Of a DNA stretch of 64,000 nt, positions 12,074 to 22,250 are shown piece after piece. The DNA is from Inonotus obliquus (Eukaryota > Basidiomycota > Agaricomycetes > Hymenochaetales > Hymenochaetaceae). The position numbers and the translations under genes were made by a program. The notes under the pieces were generated by a model. It was not told the DNA's origin. It did not search any database and saw only the letters and a program-made list of their open reading frames with translations. The stretch's first letter is position 1. Every line of letters starts with the position of its first letter. Where the stretch lies: positions 1,302,001-1,366,000 of the forward strand of contig JAJHTX010000010.1 of NCBI GenBank assembly GCA_032164295.1. The letters run 5' to 3'.

Positions 12074-13034
12074 TCAGCTTACGAGTGAGGAGACCCCGTC
12101 GATCTATGTGATTGAAATTTGCGCGCTGCTGACTACCCTCTCAAACTGTGATGGACTCTTCGTGGCCTGATTCCGAAGTATTCTATTGGCTGCTTTGATC
12201 GGCGACTCGGTCCATTTACTTCCGGGATCCATCCGTTGAATGGAGAGCACCGAAGACAACCTACTCAGCTGCTCCGAAGGAGAGTGACGAAGAGTCGGGC
12301 GACTTTCTTAGACTTAGACTAAAGGCTCAATGTCGCTTGGACTCTGCCAGGTATTCTACGAAATTGGCGGACGCTTATCCTAAGGTCTAAAGGTACATAG
12401 GTCTATCTACTTCCCCTCTCGCTCTGAAAGTTTGTCAGGGCTGATGTGTTGTTACACGTCCATGATTAGCACCACAGCTGCCCTAGTCTGACCCGCGTCC
12501 GGATCAGATCTATCCCGACCTTCGACTCAGGATGCAAACCACGCGTCCGTATGGATGATTACGGTCGCATTGGTAGGTGGGGAAGGCTGCTGGACGATTG
12601 CAGAGCTGGAAGAATCAACATGGCCGAAGGGTGTGACCTCGCCCATATGCCTTCTCGTTTGGGCCGTGTTCTCTAAGGGACCATGCTCAAGCTATACCAG
12701 GGATGCAACATACCGTTCAGGCCCATCGTGCGGTCTCTTCCTCGGTCCGCATGAGATACAAGGATGCTTGGGTCATGAGAACTTACGACGGAATGGCATG
12801 GAGAGCCATGTCAGTTTTCGCCGTTCGGTCCATGGTCTGTGCTAAAGTTGATACTCCTACCAGGATGTGACGGTCAGAGATGGATGAAAAGATATGCACG
12901 CTGTTGTATCGGCGAATCTGGCACCAGGGAGGTCCGCCGTACGGAATGGTGTTAAGCACGAGGAATGAGGATTCTGTTTCCCATTGTCCAAAGTGGCGTA
13001 GCTTAACCGGAATGTTGGTGAGGTGCTTCATCGA
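12074..13034. other. Host DNA left of element E0
   Basis: No gene is supported. 12610-12690 resembles sequence upstream of B1. A minus-strand frame at 12783-13031 has no recognisable motif. Confidence 0.35.
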
Positions 13035-13039
13035 ATATG

Positions 13040-13597
13040 TGTAAGAACACTTTTCCTTTTTTGTCCTTTCTTATTTTTCATATCCCATTATATTACTAAG
13101 TTCCTTTCATTACTAATACCTTATGACTCCCTCCGCCCCATCCCGATATATTACTAATACTGCATTACTAATTCCGCCCCAACCCGATGACGCTTACTCA
13201 CCCTTACTCATTCTTGCTTACTCGTCGGGCCCCGTTATTTGTTGGTTTATATTGTTATGCTGCTGCGCAGCACCTTCTTAGAGTAATACCTTCCCACGTC
13301 TCATGTGTATATAAGTAGATAGATCTTGTCTCGTCTTCCCCACTCGACTCTTCTACTTACCACCACAACGTCTTAGGTATTCCTCTCTTGTACTTACTTA
13401 GTTTATTCAATCTACTTACCACCACGACGTCTTAGTCGTATACTGTTCCTAGACGCGTGCATTACTCAAGGCTTATCCCCTTAGACGTACGTCGCCGACG
13501 ACTGTGTACTCTCCCCAAGACGCAGTAGAGGTTGCCACCATACGACCTTCGTGAGAACAGGCCTCGAACGTGCACTGCCACCTCGTCCGTCCTAACA
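13040..13597 (+). repeat. 5' LTR of E0
   Basis: 558 bp, from TGTAAGAACAC to CGTCCTAACA, with TG...CA ends. It contains a TATATAAG box at 13308-13315, the predicted self-primer at 13342-13352, and two 24-bp direct repeats (13353-13376 and 13412-13435) that define a 59-bp unit absent from the 3' LTR. Confidence 0.9.
13308..13315 (+). promoter_or_regulatory. TATA box in the E0 LTR
   Basis: TATATAAG lies 34 bp upstream of the ACTCGACTCTT self-primer sequence, the expected spacing if transcription starts at the primer. Confidence 0.6.
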
Positions 13598-13598
13598 T

Positions 13599-13609
13599 AA
13601 GAGTCGAGT
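13599..13609 (+). other. Primer-binding site of E0 (self-priming type)
   Basis: AAGAGTCGAGT begins two bases after the LTR and is the exact reverse complement of ACTCGACTCTT at 13342-13352 in the LTR. I see no tRNA-type site (TGG at the LTR border). In Tf1-like elements the first 11 bases of the mRNA fold back to prime reverse transcription, and this arrangement fits. Confidence 0.65.
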
Positions 13610-13748
13610 CTCCCCTCAGGACCGACGTCTGACTCGTCATCAACATCTCTCCTTTGCGAGTGCCCCCTAACAGGTCGATATCGCATCAACCCGGGTTTAC
13701 CCGAGCATGACAGAAACCCTCAACCCTGCCCGGCGACGTTAACCAACG

Positions 13749-14060
13749 TTGTCGTGTATTGGATTCATAACAAGTAACCAACCCTCACTCGTCACCCTGG
13801 CTCCTAGTCGTCGTAACCGACAGTACCGAAAGCCCAAGTCCTACATCATCCCGTTTAACTCCCTCGACTACGATCCGAACGATATTGTCGTAGGAACAGA
13901 CAGGAAAGGACGTGCTCAGTACATTAGGCTTACGTACCGCCCCCAGCGACCAGTAGTCGAAGTTAAGGAAGAAGAGGTAGAAGTGAAGATCGAGGAAGTC
14001 GACGTTAAGAGCGAGGAAGAAGACCCTTCCAGTTGGCAGAAGCCAATCGTACGTTGGTAA
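13749..14060 (+). CDS. Conserved 5' open frame of E0, probably exon 1 of gag
   Basis: A 103-residue frame ending in a Glu/Lys/Val-rich segment. It is conserved in E2 (46942-46637, 101 residues) and in E1 (about 28316-28600), so it is likely coding. Near its end a GTACGT donor (14051) and TTTAG acceptor (14094) bound a 44-bp intron that removes the TAA stop. The continuing frame is that of gag but meets a TAA at 14174, so a second splice (for example GTATAC to TTTTAAG) would be needed to reach gag. The TTG at 13749 was used as start; the true ATG is not certain. Splicing is inferred, not shown. Confidence 0.4.
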   Translation: MSCIGFITSNQPSLVTLAPSRRNRQYRKPKSYIIPFNSLDYDPNDIVVGTDRKGRAQYIRLTYRPQRPVVEVKEEEVEVKIEEVDVKSEEEDPSSWQKPIVRW

Positions 14061-14611
14061 ACACTGGCGTTAACATTGACGTTGCATTTTAGAGGCAACC
14101 GTATCTGGACGAAGCGAACAAACGAAGTATACTGCAGCCAGCGTATCTCTTTCGTCATTCCCCTCTGGATTTTTAAGGTCACCATCTCCTTCGACGACAC
14201 AATCCCTGCTCGTCGACAACAACAACAAGCTCATCCTCTCCCCGTCAGACCGCCACAATAGATACCGTATCGGAACGTGCGCGTCAGCGTCTCAGCCAGG
14301 TCAGACAAGGGAGGTACAGTGCGAGTCGTCAAGGTTTCTACTATACGACATCCACTGGAACCGACCAGCGTGTAGTTTGGGATCAAGCCAAGGACAACTG
14401 GGTACACGCACCGACAAGTGTTCCCGCTCCCATCTCATCCTTCGCCCCAACCTCGTCGACAGCTGCGAGATTCTCAGCACGCGAAGAACCTGAGGAAACA
14501 ACCGTAGGAGCATTTGATCCTCCTCAAAGTATCATATCTAGACCACCGTCGACACACGAACCTGCTCTACCCCCTGAGGATCCTATTGACGTTGAACCTC
14601 CTGAAGACGAA

Positions 14612-15715
14612 ATGTCGCACCTCACAGCAGACGTGATCGCAGCAATTGTCGCCCAGGCCCTGGCACAGGCAGGAGTCGGACAGCCAAGGACGCCGATGAA
14701 TGCACCAGCAACATCGATGTCGACAGACAATCCATCTATTGACAAGCCAAGGCAGTATCATGGAGGCGACGATTACGAAGATTTCTGTCGGGAATTCCTG
14801 TTGTATGTCTCGGAGAACCCAGGAAGGTTTGGAACCGACGTCAACCGAATCAAATTCGTACTGTCGTATCTAAAGTCGGGACGAGCTTCAACATGGGCGC
14901 AGAACTATGTCGATTCCAACACAGCAACTGATGGAAGTTCGACTATTCCTGACGACTTCAAGAAGTTTGTCGAGGCCCTCGACGCATCTTTTAGAGATCC
15001 CCACAAGGCATCTAAGGCGTTAGAGCGAATCTACTCAGAAGTACAAGGACGTCGTACTGCTGATGAATTCTTTGATATCTTCGAACAACTAAGGATCTCG
15101 GCGAAGCTCACCAGCAAAGAACATGACGCAGTCCTCATCCACCGTCTAGAGCAAGCAGTCAACCCTGATGTTCTTCGAGGAGTTATGCGAGCGGAGAAGG
15201 TGCCAACGACGTATGATGGATGGAAAACGAAAGCGCTAGCTGTCGATGCAGTAGAACAACAGCTGCGAACCCAACTACGTCCAAATAAGCCACCAGTACG
15301 AAACTTTCCCCCAAACCCTCAAACTCAGTATCGTCGACCCCCAGGACCCCCACCCCAACAACAGCAATCACAACCACAACGTCCCCCATTGCAGGCACAA
15401 GGAGTAAAGCCGGGAACGCACCCTGGAATGGGGATTCCAATGGAAGTCGACGCAGCTCATCGTCGTCTGCTTTGCTGGGCGTGCAGAAAGCCTGGACACT
15501 TTGTGTCGCAATGCCCAGATAAGCGGCAGGTGGTACGACAGATCATCGTGGGAATGGACCCAACGATTCGAAGGGAGATGGCGGAACAGCTTGGTAAGCT
15601 GCCAGAATCAGCCTTTGTCGAAGAAGAGTACAGCGAGGAAGTTGTGGAAGTTAGGGCTACGACCGAGACCGAGGGCGTCAACGTCGAGCAGGATTTTTCG
15701 GAAGACCAGCAGTAA
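14612..15715 (+). CDS. gag: E0 Gag (capsid and nucleocapsid)
   Basis: 367 residues from the ATG at 14612. The same frame is open upstream to 14177, and that extension reads as plausible Gag sequence, so the real N-terminus is probably longer and joined by splicing. The retrotransposon Gag core lies at about residues 50-215. A Pro/Gln-rich linker follows, then a CCHC zinc knuckle (C-x2-C-x4-H-x4-C) near residues 288-301. Gag packages element RNA into cytoplasmic particles. It ends at TAA 15713-15715, overlapping the pol frame. Confidence 0.85.
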   Translation: MSHLTADVIAAIVAQALAQAGVGQPRTPMNAPATSMSTDNPSIDKPRQYHGGDDYEDFCREFLLYVSENPGRFGTDVNRIKFVLSYLKSGRASTWAQNYVDSNTATDGSSTIPDDFKKFVEALDASFRDPHKASKALERIYSEVQGRRTADEFFDIFEQLRISAKLTSKEHDAVLIHRLEQAVNPDVLRGVMRAEKVPTTYDGWKTKALAVDAVEQQLRTQLRPNKPPVRNFPPNPQTQYRRPPGPPPQQQQSQPQRPPLQAQGVKPGTHPGMGIPMEVDAAHRRLLCWACRKPGHFVSQCPDKRQVVRQIIVGMDPTIRREMAEQLGKLPESAFVEEEYSEEVVEVRATTETEGVNVEQDFSEDQQ

Positions 15716-18700
15716 ACGTCGTAACTACTGGTCAACATTCTCAAGGACTCTCGTCGTCTCTAAATTATAACTCGCGTGCTGTACAGTATTTAGATGCGCA
15801 TCAATACACCGAGTTAAAAAATCACGAGATCCTGAACGACGTAATACCTACCCCCAAAAAAGAAGACGACCTAGACGTCGATGACTACGATGATGCGTGG
15901 ATGTGTGACAGAGGTGTACAGCCTAAGGAGAAGGAACCAGAAGCCGTCTTTGTGCGGCGAACAAATGGATACCAACTAGACGTCATCGTAACCATCATTC
16001 ATCCCTTAGATCGGCAACTGACTCCCGAAGATAAACAGGAGATGCAGCAGCTGGACGGAGAAGAATACGATACGGACAGATTGGAGTTGGATGCACATGC
16101 GCTCATTGACTCTGGAGCAACTGGTTCTCTCATCGACGAAGGATTCGTCGAAAGATACAAGATCCCCACCAAACGCTATATTCGTCCTATACCACTCTTT
16201 AATGCTGATGGAACTGGCAACAAGGAGGGTTCGATGACGGAGTATGTGGAAGTGCAAATGATCTTCGACGGGATACATGAAGAGACCATTCGTCTAGCGG
16301 TGACATCCCTAGCGTCAACTAACGTCTTTCTTGGATATGACTGGCTGCGCAAGCATAATCCGGAAATTGACTGGAAGACGGGCGTCATGTCATTTACTCG
16401 TTGCCCGGAGACATGTTGGTCCTTGGAAAGGGAGGCGGAAGAGTATCGTAAGAAGCAGGTCAGGGGAGCGACAAAGTGGCCAGAGTACCTCGACGAGTTT
16501 GCAGACGTCTTCAGTGAGGAGAACTTTGAAAAGTTGCCGGAGCATCGTGTTTGGGACCACGCCATTGAACTAAAGGCGGACTTCAAACCAAGCGACTGTA
16601 AGGTATACCCTCTCAACCCGAAGGAACAACAGGTGCTGCAAGAATTCATCGTCGAAAACCTCGCCTCAGGACGCATTCGACACTCAAAATCTCCCATGGC
16701 GTCGCCGTTCTTTTTTATCAAAAAGGAAGACGGTTCTCTCCGAGCGATTCAGGATTACAGGAAGCTAAACGAAGGGACCATCAAGAACAAGTACCCACTT
16801 CCTCTTATCCAAGAACTCGTCGACAAAGTCCGGGATTCTCGCTATATCACGAAGCTCGACGTTCGTTGGGGATATTACAACATCCGTATTCGAGAAGGTG
16901 ACGAGTGGAAGGCGGCGTTTAGGACTAACCTAGGATTCTTCGAACCGACGGTTATGTTTTTTGGTTTAACTAATGCGCCAGCCACGTTCCAAGGGTTCAT
17001 GAATGACATCTTCAGAGAACTCGTACACGAAGGACACGTCATCATCTACCTCGACGACATACTGATCTTCTCCGAAGGACAAGACGAGCACCAACAGCTA
17101 GTCAAACGAGTATTCGAGGTCTTACGAAAAAACAACCTGTACCTCAAACCTCAGAAATGCGAGTTCGAAACAGACCACATCAAGTACCTTGGTCATATCA
17201 TCGGCAACGGAGTAGTGAGGGTGGATCCGAAGAAATCCAAGGCGATTCAGGAGTGGCCAGTGCCGAAGAACTTAAAAACGTTACAGGAGTTCCTAGGGTT
17301 TGGAAACTGGTTACGACGATTTGTCAAGGATTACAGCGAGATTGTTAAACCACTCACGAAACTAACGGGAAAGGTAGAATGGAAGTGGGACGAAGAAGAA
17401 CAGGCTGCCTATGAGGAGCTCAAGAAACGTCTATGCGAACCACCCGTACTTGCCATTCCGAACAACAAAGGAGCGTTTAGAATCGAAGCGGATGCATCGA
17501 ACTATGCAACTGGAGGAGTACTACTACAGGAGCAAGGAGGCAAGTGGAAACCAGTGGCGTATAGGTCGAAAACGTTGTCAGATGCTGAACGAAATTACGA
17601 GATCTATGACAAAGAGATGCTCGCGATTGTACAAGCTCTTAGGGAATGGCGACAGTATTTGCTAGGAGCTCATCAATGTTTTGAAGTCTGGTCGGATCAC
17701 GCTAATCTCCTCTACTTCAAGTCACCACAGAAACTGAACTACCGTCAGGCAAGGTGGCGACTCGAACTAGCTGATTATGACTTTACGTTGATTCACAAAG
17801 CAGGAACGTCGATGGGCAAAGCGGACCTCCTGTCAAGACGAGCGGACTATGATAAAGGTGAACACGATAACGAGAACGTCACCTTCATCAAAGAAGACTG
17901 GTTAGTACGAGGAGTGGTGCAGACATCGCAGGAGGATGTGTTGGAAAGGGTACGGAAAGCGCAGCAGGAGGTGAAGAAGAGACCAAAGGGAGTAGTACCG
18001 AAGGATGGGTGGTTAAAGCTAGGAAACATCATCTTTGTGCCGAACGACGTGAAAGAGCTTGTGTTGAAGGAGTACCATGACTCACCAATGGCTGGGCATC
18101 CTGGGACGACAAAGACCGTCAACCTCATTCGTCGAAAGTTCTGGTGGCCTACGATGTTCTACGACATCCGTACATATGTCAAAGGATGCGACAAGTGTCA
18201 AAGGACAAAGGCTACAAGGGCAACAAGAGCTAGGAGTCTGCACCCGAACGAAGTACCTGACAAGCCATGGGAAATCGTCACTGTCGATTTGATTGGAGAG
18301 TTACCAGAATCCGAAGGATACAACGCTATCTGCGTAATTGTCGATCGCTTCAGCAAACAGATACATGCGGTACCAACTACGACGAAGCTGACAGCTGTAG
18401 GAATGGCTAGGATTTACAGGGATCACGTCTTTCGTCATCATGGACTACCACGCAAGATTATCCACGATAGAGGGACCCAGTTCGACGCTAAGATGATGAA
18501 GGAATTGTACAAGCTCCTACACATCGAAGGGAATCCATCGACGGCGTATCACCCACAGACGGATGGACAAACTGAGCGGGTTAATCAGGAGCTGGAACAG
18601 TACCTTCGTCTCTATGTGGATCATCGACAGTCGGACTGGGCAAATTGGTTGGCTATGGCTGAATTCACATACAACAACCGAGAACACTCAGCAACGAAGA

Positions 18701-19488
18701 TGTCCCCTTTCTTTGCAAATCTGGGTAGGAATCTAGGCGACTTTTTGGACATTGCGACGTCATCCTCGAACATGGTTGCTGAAGACTTTGTGAAACAGAT
18801 CAAGGAGACCCACGAGCTAGCTAAAGAAAACCTTCAAAAGGCAGCTGACGACATGAAGAAGTACCACGACCGTCACGCAGGAAAGTCCATAGAATTCGTA
18901 CCAGGAGACAAGGTATTTCTGGACGGACGAAATATCAAAACGACAAGGCCTACGAAGAAGATGGAGGACAAGTGGTATGGACCTTACGAAGTGGTTGAGA
19001 AGGTTGGAGCTGGCGCGTACAAACTCAAGTTACCCAAAACGTGGAAGAAGATTCACCCTGTCTTCAATGAAATCCTACTGAAACCCGCGGTCGAGCCCTC
19101 GTTCGAATCTCAGAAAAAAGCACCTCCACCGCCACCTGTTCTCGTTGATGAAGAAGAAGAATACGAGGTTGAAGGAATACTCGATTCACGACTACATCGA
19201 CGGAAACTACAATATCTGGTAAAGTGGGTAGGATACGAGGAAGCAACCTGGCAACCAGAGTCGGACCTAGGAGACAATGCGAAGGAAGCTGTTGACGAGT
19301 TCTACCAAAAACACCCAGGAGCCCCTCGTAAACTCACGATACCTCAACAGTCGTTACGCCAAATCTTCACGTATACAGAACCTCCAGATCCAGTGAACGG
19401 TTGGAAAGGAAAACCCATGGTCGCAATCAACATGGAAGATCTACCCCTCGATGTAGATCCGGTTGATCAACCAGGACTGCTGGCATAA
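15655..19488 (+). CDS. pol: E0 Pol polyprotein
   Basis: The frame is -1 relative to gag, opens after a TAG at 15652 and runs uninterrupted to 19488; the first ATG is at 15901 (1195 residues from there). Numbered from that ATG: aspartic protease DSG at 70-72; reverse transcriptase with YLDD at 383-386; RNase H around 525-625; integrase with an HHCC zinc-binding region at about 723-765 and D, D, E catalytic residues at about 795, 857 and 893; a GPY module near 1025; and a chromodomain (YLVKWVGYEEATWQPESDL) near 1100-1120. Expression probably needs -1 frameshifting in the 61-base overlap, where GGATTTTTCGG (15691-15701) offers a slip site. All catalytic motifs I can recognise are intact. Confidence 0.93.
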   Translation, partial: GYDRDRGRQRRAGFFGRPAVNVVTTGQHSQGLSSSLNYNSRAVQYLDAHQYTELKNHEILNDVIPTPKKEDDLDVDDYDDAWMCDRGVQPKEKEPEAVFVRRTNGYQLDVIVTIIHPLDRQLTPEDKQEMQQLDGEEYDTDRLELDAHALIDSGATGSLIDEGFVERYKIPTKRYIRPIPLFNADGTGNKEGSMTEYVEVQMIFDGIHEETIRLAVTSLASTNVFLGYDWLRKHNPEIDWKTGVMSFTRCPETCWSLEREAEEYRKKQVRGATKWPEYLDEFADVFSEENFEKLPEHRVWDHAIELKADFKPSDCKVYPLNPKEQQVLQEFIVENLASGRIRHSKSPMASPFFFIKKEDGSLRAIQDYRKLNEGTIKNKYPLPLIQELVDKVRDSRYITKLDVRWGYYNIRIREGDEWKAAFRTNLGFFEPTVMFFGLTNAPATFQGFMNDIFRELVHEGHVIIYLDDILIFSEGQDEHQQLVKRVFEVLRKNNLYLKPQKCEFETDHIKYLGHIIGNGVVRVDPKKSKAIQEWPVPKNLKTLQEFLGFGNWLRRFVKDYSEIVKPLTKLTGKVEWKWDEEEQAAYEELKKRLCEPPVLAIPNNKGAFRIEADASNYATGGVLLQEQGGKWKPVAYRSKTLSDAERNYEIYDKEMLAIVQALREWRQYLLGAHQCFEVWSDHANLLYFKSPQKLNYRQARWRLELADYDFTLIHKAGTSMGKADLLSRRADYDKGEHDNENVTFIKEDWLVRGVVQTSQEDVLERVRKAQQEVKKRPKGVVPKDGWLKLGNIIFVPNDVKELVLKEYHDSPMAGHPGTTKTVNLIRRKFWWPTMFYDIRTYVKGCDKCQRTKATRATRARSLHPNEVPDKPWEIVTVDLIGELPESEGYNAICVIVDRFSKQIHAVPTTTKLTAVGMARIYRDHVFRHHGLPRKIIHDRGTQFDAKMMKELYKLLHIEGNPSTAYHPQTDGQTERVNQELEQYLRLYVDHRQSDWANWLAMAEFTYNNREHSATKMSPFFANLGRNLGDFLDIATSSSNMVAEDFVKQIKETHELAKENLQKAADDMKKYHDRHAGKSIEFVPGDKVFLDGRNIKTTRPTKKMEDKWYGPYEVVEKVGAGAYKLKLPKTWKKIHPVFNEILLKPAVEPSFESQKKAPPPPPVLVDEEEEYEVEGILDSRLHRRKLQYLVKWVGYEEATWQPESDLGDNAKEAVDEFYQKHPGAPRKLTIPQQSLRQIFTYTEPPDPVNGWKGKPMVAINMEDLPLDVDPVDQPGLLA
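15691..15701 (+). promoter_or_regulatory. Candidate -1 frameshift site between gag and pol
   Basis: GGATTTTTCGG with gag codons GAT TTT TCG. A ribosome on TTT can slip back onto TTT and continue TTC GGA in the pol frame. The string is kept in E1 and E2. Confidence 0.45.
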
Positions 19489-19512
19489 ACGTTGGTCGGG
19501 ACGCCCAACCTT

Positions 19513-19525
19513 GAAGAGGGGGTGA
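19513..19525 (+). other. Polypurine tract of E0
   Basis: GAAGAGGGGGTGA directly precedes the 3' LTR and is the expected primer for plus-strand DNA synthesis. Confidence 0.6.
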
Positions 19526-20024
19526 TGTAAGAACACTTTTCCTTTTTTGTCCTTTCTTATTTTTCATATCCCATTATATTACTAAGTTCCTTTCATTACT
19601 AATACCTTATGACTCCCTCCGCCCCATCCCGATATATTACTAATACTGCATTACTAATTCCGCCCCAACCCGATGACGCTTACTCACCCTTACTCATTCT
19701 TGCTTACTCGTCGGGCCCCGTTATTTGTTGGTTTATATTGTTATGCTGCTGCGCAGCACCTTCTTAGAGTAATACCTTCCCACGTCTCATGTGTATATAA
19801 GTAGATAGATCTTGTCTCGTCTTCCCCACTCGACTCTTCTACTTACCACCACAACGTCTTAGTCGTATACTGTTCCTAGACGCGTGCATTACTCAAGGCT
19901 TATCCCCTTAGACGTACGTCGCCGACGACTGTGTACTCTCCCCAAGACGCAGTAGAGGTTGCCACCATACGACCTTCGTGAGAACAGGCCTCGAACGTGC
20001 ACTGCCACCTTGTCCGTCCTAACA
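19526..20024 (+). repeat. 3' LTR of E0
   Basis: 499 bp with the same termini as the 5' LTR. It lacks one 59-bp unit, consistent with deletion between the 24-bp direct repeats. Confidence 0.9.
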
Positions 20025-20029
20025 ATATG

Positions 20030-22183
20030 TCAACTTCTTCCTTCCGGTCTGGTCGAAGATGAATGCATCCAAGCTTACAGGACATGCGATGATAGAACTT
20101 GAAGCGTAGCCTCTGCATTGCACGAGCTGAACGAGTTCTCTGTCGGTAACTTGGTGGCTCAGTACTCAGCACACTTCAGATCCACGTGCGGACGCATCTC
20201 CGCCGTGTCTATTATACTGTAAGTACATACTGCAGTGTGACCCTGGCCTTCCACCGGTCTCCCGGAAGTTTGGGCCTCTTCGGAGGGTTTTCCGTTGTAT
20301 TCGATCATCGTTTTCATTCCACGTATGAGCAAGACAAGAAGATTTCCAAGCTCTATCCGAACCTGCGGAACTGACTGAAATTATCTCTCCAATATACCAA
20401 TAAGTAATCGAAAGCGGAGCTGTTTGAGAAACAGATAGTACAACATTTTGAATTTTCTCCTAGCCCCTAATGCTTCTTTTCCATTTCCGCCATGGAGTGG
20501 AGTGTGGTTTAGTCGATCATGACGATCGACTATTACTATATTACAGTGGTGCCTTAACAGTGTTGTATTGCATAGTGATATACACAATACAGTGAGAGTA
20601 CATACACCGGGATTTCAACCGGCACTTATGATAGGAAAAGGGAGGAGGAAAACAGTCTACAAAAGGATATTGCAGAAGAAAACCCCCCTCCAACTTGGAT
20701 GACCCTCCCTCCCTAACCTGAAACCCAGAATGACCCAGCCCAGATGATCCCCATCGCAGCTCGCAACTTCTACATCTTTCGGTTTACACCTGCAAGAGGT
20801 GCAGTTTCCCCGCAGGTACTTTCCTACTCGAAGCGAATAGGTTGGCCATATCCGATGGCATCCGGCCTGGTTACCAGTGTGACAACCATCCTCAAGCCCT
20901 CCTGCTTTACAGCCCTACTCGCAATGGTGTCATCATAGGAAGGCCTTCCCAGCCCCCATAGAAGCCCATTACAGGCTCAAGATCTCGTGGCTCTGCACCA
21001 CCGCCGTCCGTCACGCCCCGACTTACACGGGTATATCCTCCTTATCCACATGACCACTCCTTATCTCCAGTCCAGAGGGAAGAATCGGGTGCCCCAGTGC
21101 ACAACTGCGGTGTGCCATTACAGTAACTAACACAGCCCCAAAGCCGCCAGGACAGTCTACAGTGCGCAAACAAGGGTGGTGAGAATGGACCCCCCACTAG
21201 GGGTGGGACGAAGGATAGTTTTTAGACTGGGTTTCACCAGTTCGCCCGACAAGGGAGGCGAGCACGACTTACATCATGCATAAAAGAGATTGACCCTACA
21301 GCAAACAGGAGACAGCATAAAGCTGAACAACCTGATGTTGCAGGGGAGACACTATAAAAATGCAGACTCCCCAGAACTGCACTGGCGAGGCAGATGGAAT
21401 GAAGGGAGGGAGAGGGAGTTTTCCATGCTTAATGGTGGTGGTTGAAGGAAAGGTGGTGCCTGGCACGGTGTTACGACGTACTTTTCACAAGCATTCGCTG
21501 ATCCCTTTTTCTTCCTTTTTCGTCATCCATTCTTTAATCTTCCGATGTCGTGACTCGAACCCACAACCTCTCACTCCTTTCTTTCCTTACATAAAAAGAC
21601 TGAACCGCTGACTGACACTAGTTGGTATGTGCACCATCTTTGACGTTGGTCTGTGCACACTCAATGTCGTAGATAGTCTCATGGTCCCAAATAGTATAAA
21701 AGGAGTGAGGAGTCCACCATAGCCACCTTGGCTTTGGTATTCTCTCCATCTCACTGGTGTTAAGTCATCTGATGCGTGCTGTCCTTCTAAGGGGGCGTAG
21801 CCCATCTCGACACTGTGCATCGTAAGTGCAGTAAAGCCGTGGAGACAGGGTTAATTGCCTGGCTCACCTCTACCGGTGTCGACTTATGCTACATCTGGTA
21901 TCGTCGTGTGTTCCTTGTGCTTTTGACTTTGCCGGACCTTGTAGCCTTTGGATCTCTGATGTTGGGTTCCTCTCATGCTTACTCTTGCATAGACTAAGTG
22001 GTGAACGACGAGACTCCATTGCCCCCATTACTAGCTGCTTCCATCTCTTACGCATATCCTCTGATTGTCCTCTAGTCTAGTTTCCTAGTACGACGATACC
22101 CCTTCAATTAACCTCGTGGGAGAAGTGCTCAAGCACCGACTGTAAGTACAATCCTGTTGACGAGTTGTCTAGGTGTCTCGGTG
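20030..22183. other. Host or old-repeat DNA right of E0
   Basis: No supported gene. A minus-strand frame at 20172-20030 is cut by E0 and has no known motif. 21541-21580 carries a tRNA B-box-like string (minus strand GGGTTCGAGTC) without a matching 5' half. 21600-22180 reads like decayed repeat DNA interrupted by element U1. Confidence 0.35.
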
Positions 22184-22250
22184 TGCCCTGTTAGAAAAGC
22201 AATACAATTCACTATTACTAAGCCTGATTGATAACCGAAGTAACTCCAAT

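Larger units (their letters stand above)
13035..20029 (+). mobile_element. E0: full-length Tf1/sushi-type Ty3/gypsy chromovirus
   Basis: The element occupies 13040-20024 (6985 bp) and is flanked by ATATG at 13035-13039 and 20025-20029, a 5-bp target duplication. It has two LTRs, a gag with a zinc knuckle, and a pol with protease, reverse transcriptase, RNase H, integrase and a C-terminal chromodomain. Pol is uninterrupted and the LTRs match closely apart from one 59-bp indel, so this is a young and possibly active copy. The chromodomain suggests integration guided by modified histones. Decayed relatives E1 and E2 follow downstream. Confidence 0.9.

Noticed and set aside
14092..14491. Long third open frame upstream of gag in E0
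   Set aside because: It is not kept in E1 or E2 and its translation does not resemble Gag; the gag frame explains the region better.
21541..21580. Possible tRNA 3' half (minus strand GGGTTCGAGTC)
   Set aside because: One stem base is missing and upstream sequence gives no D-arm or anticodon arm.
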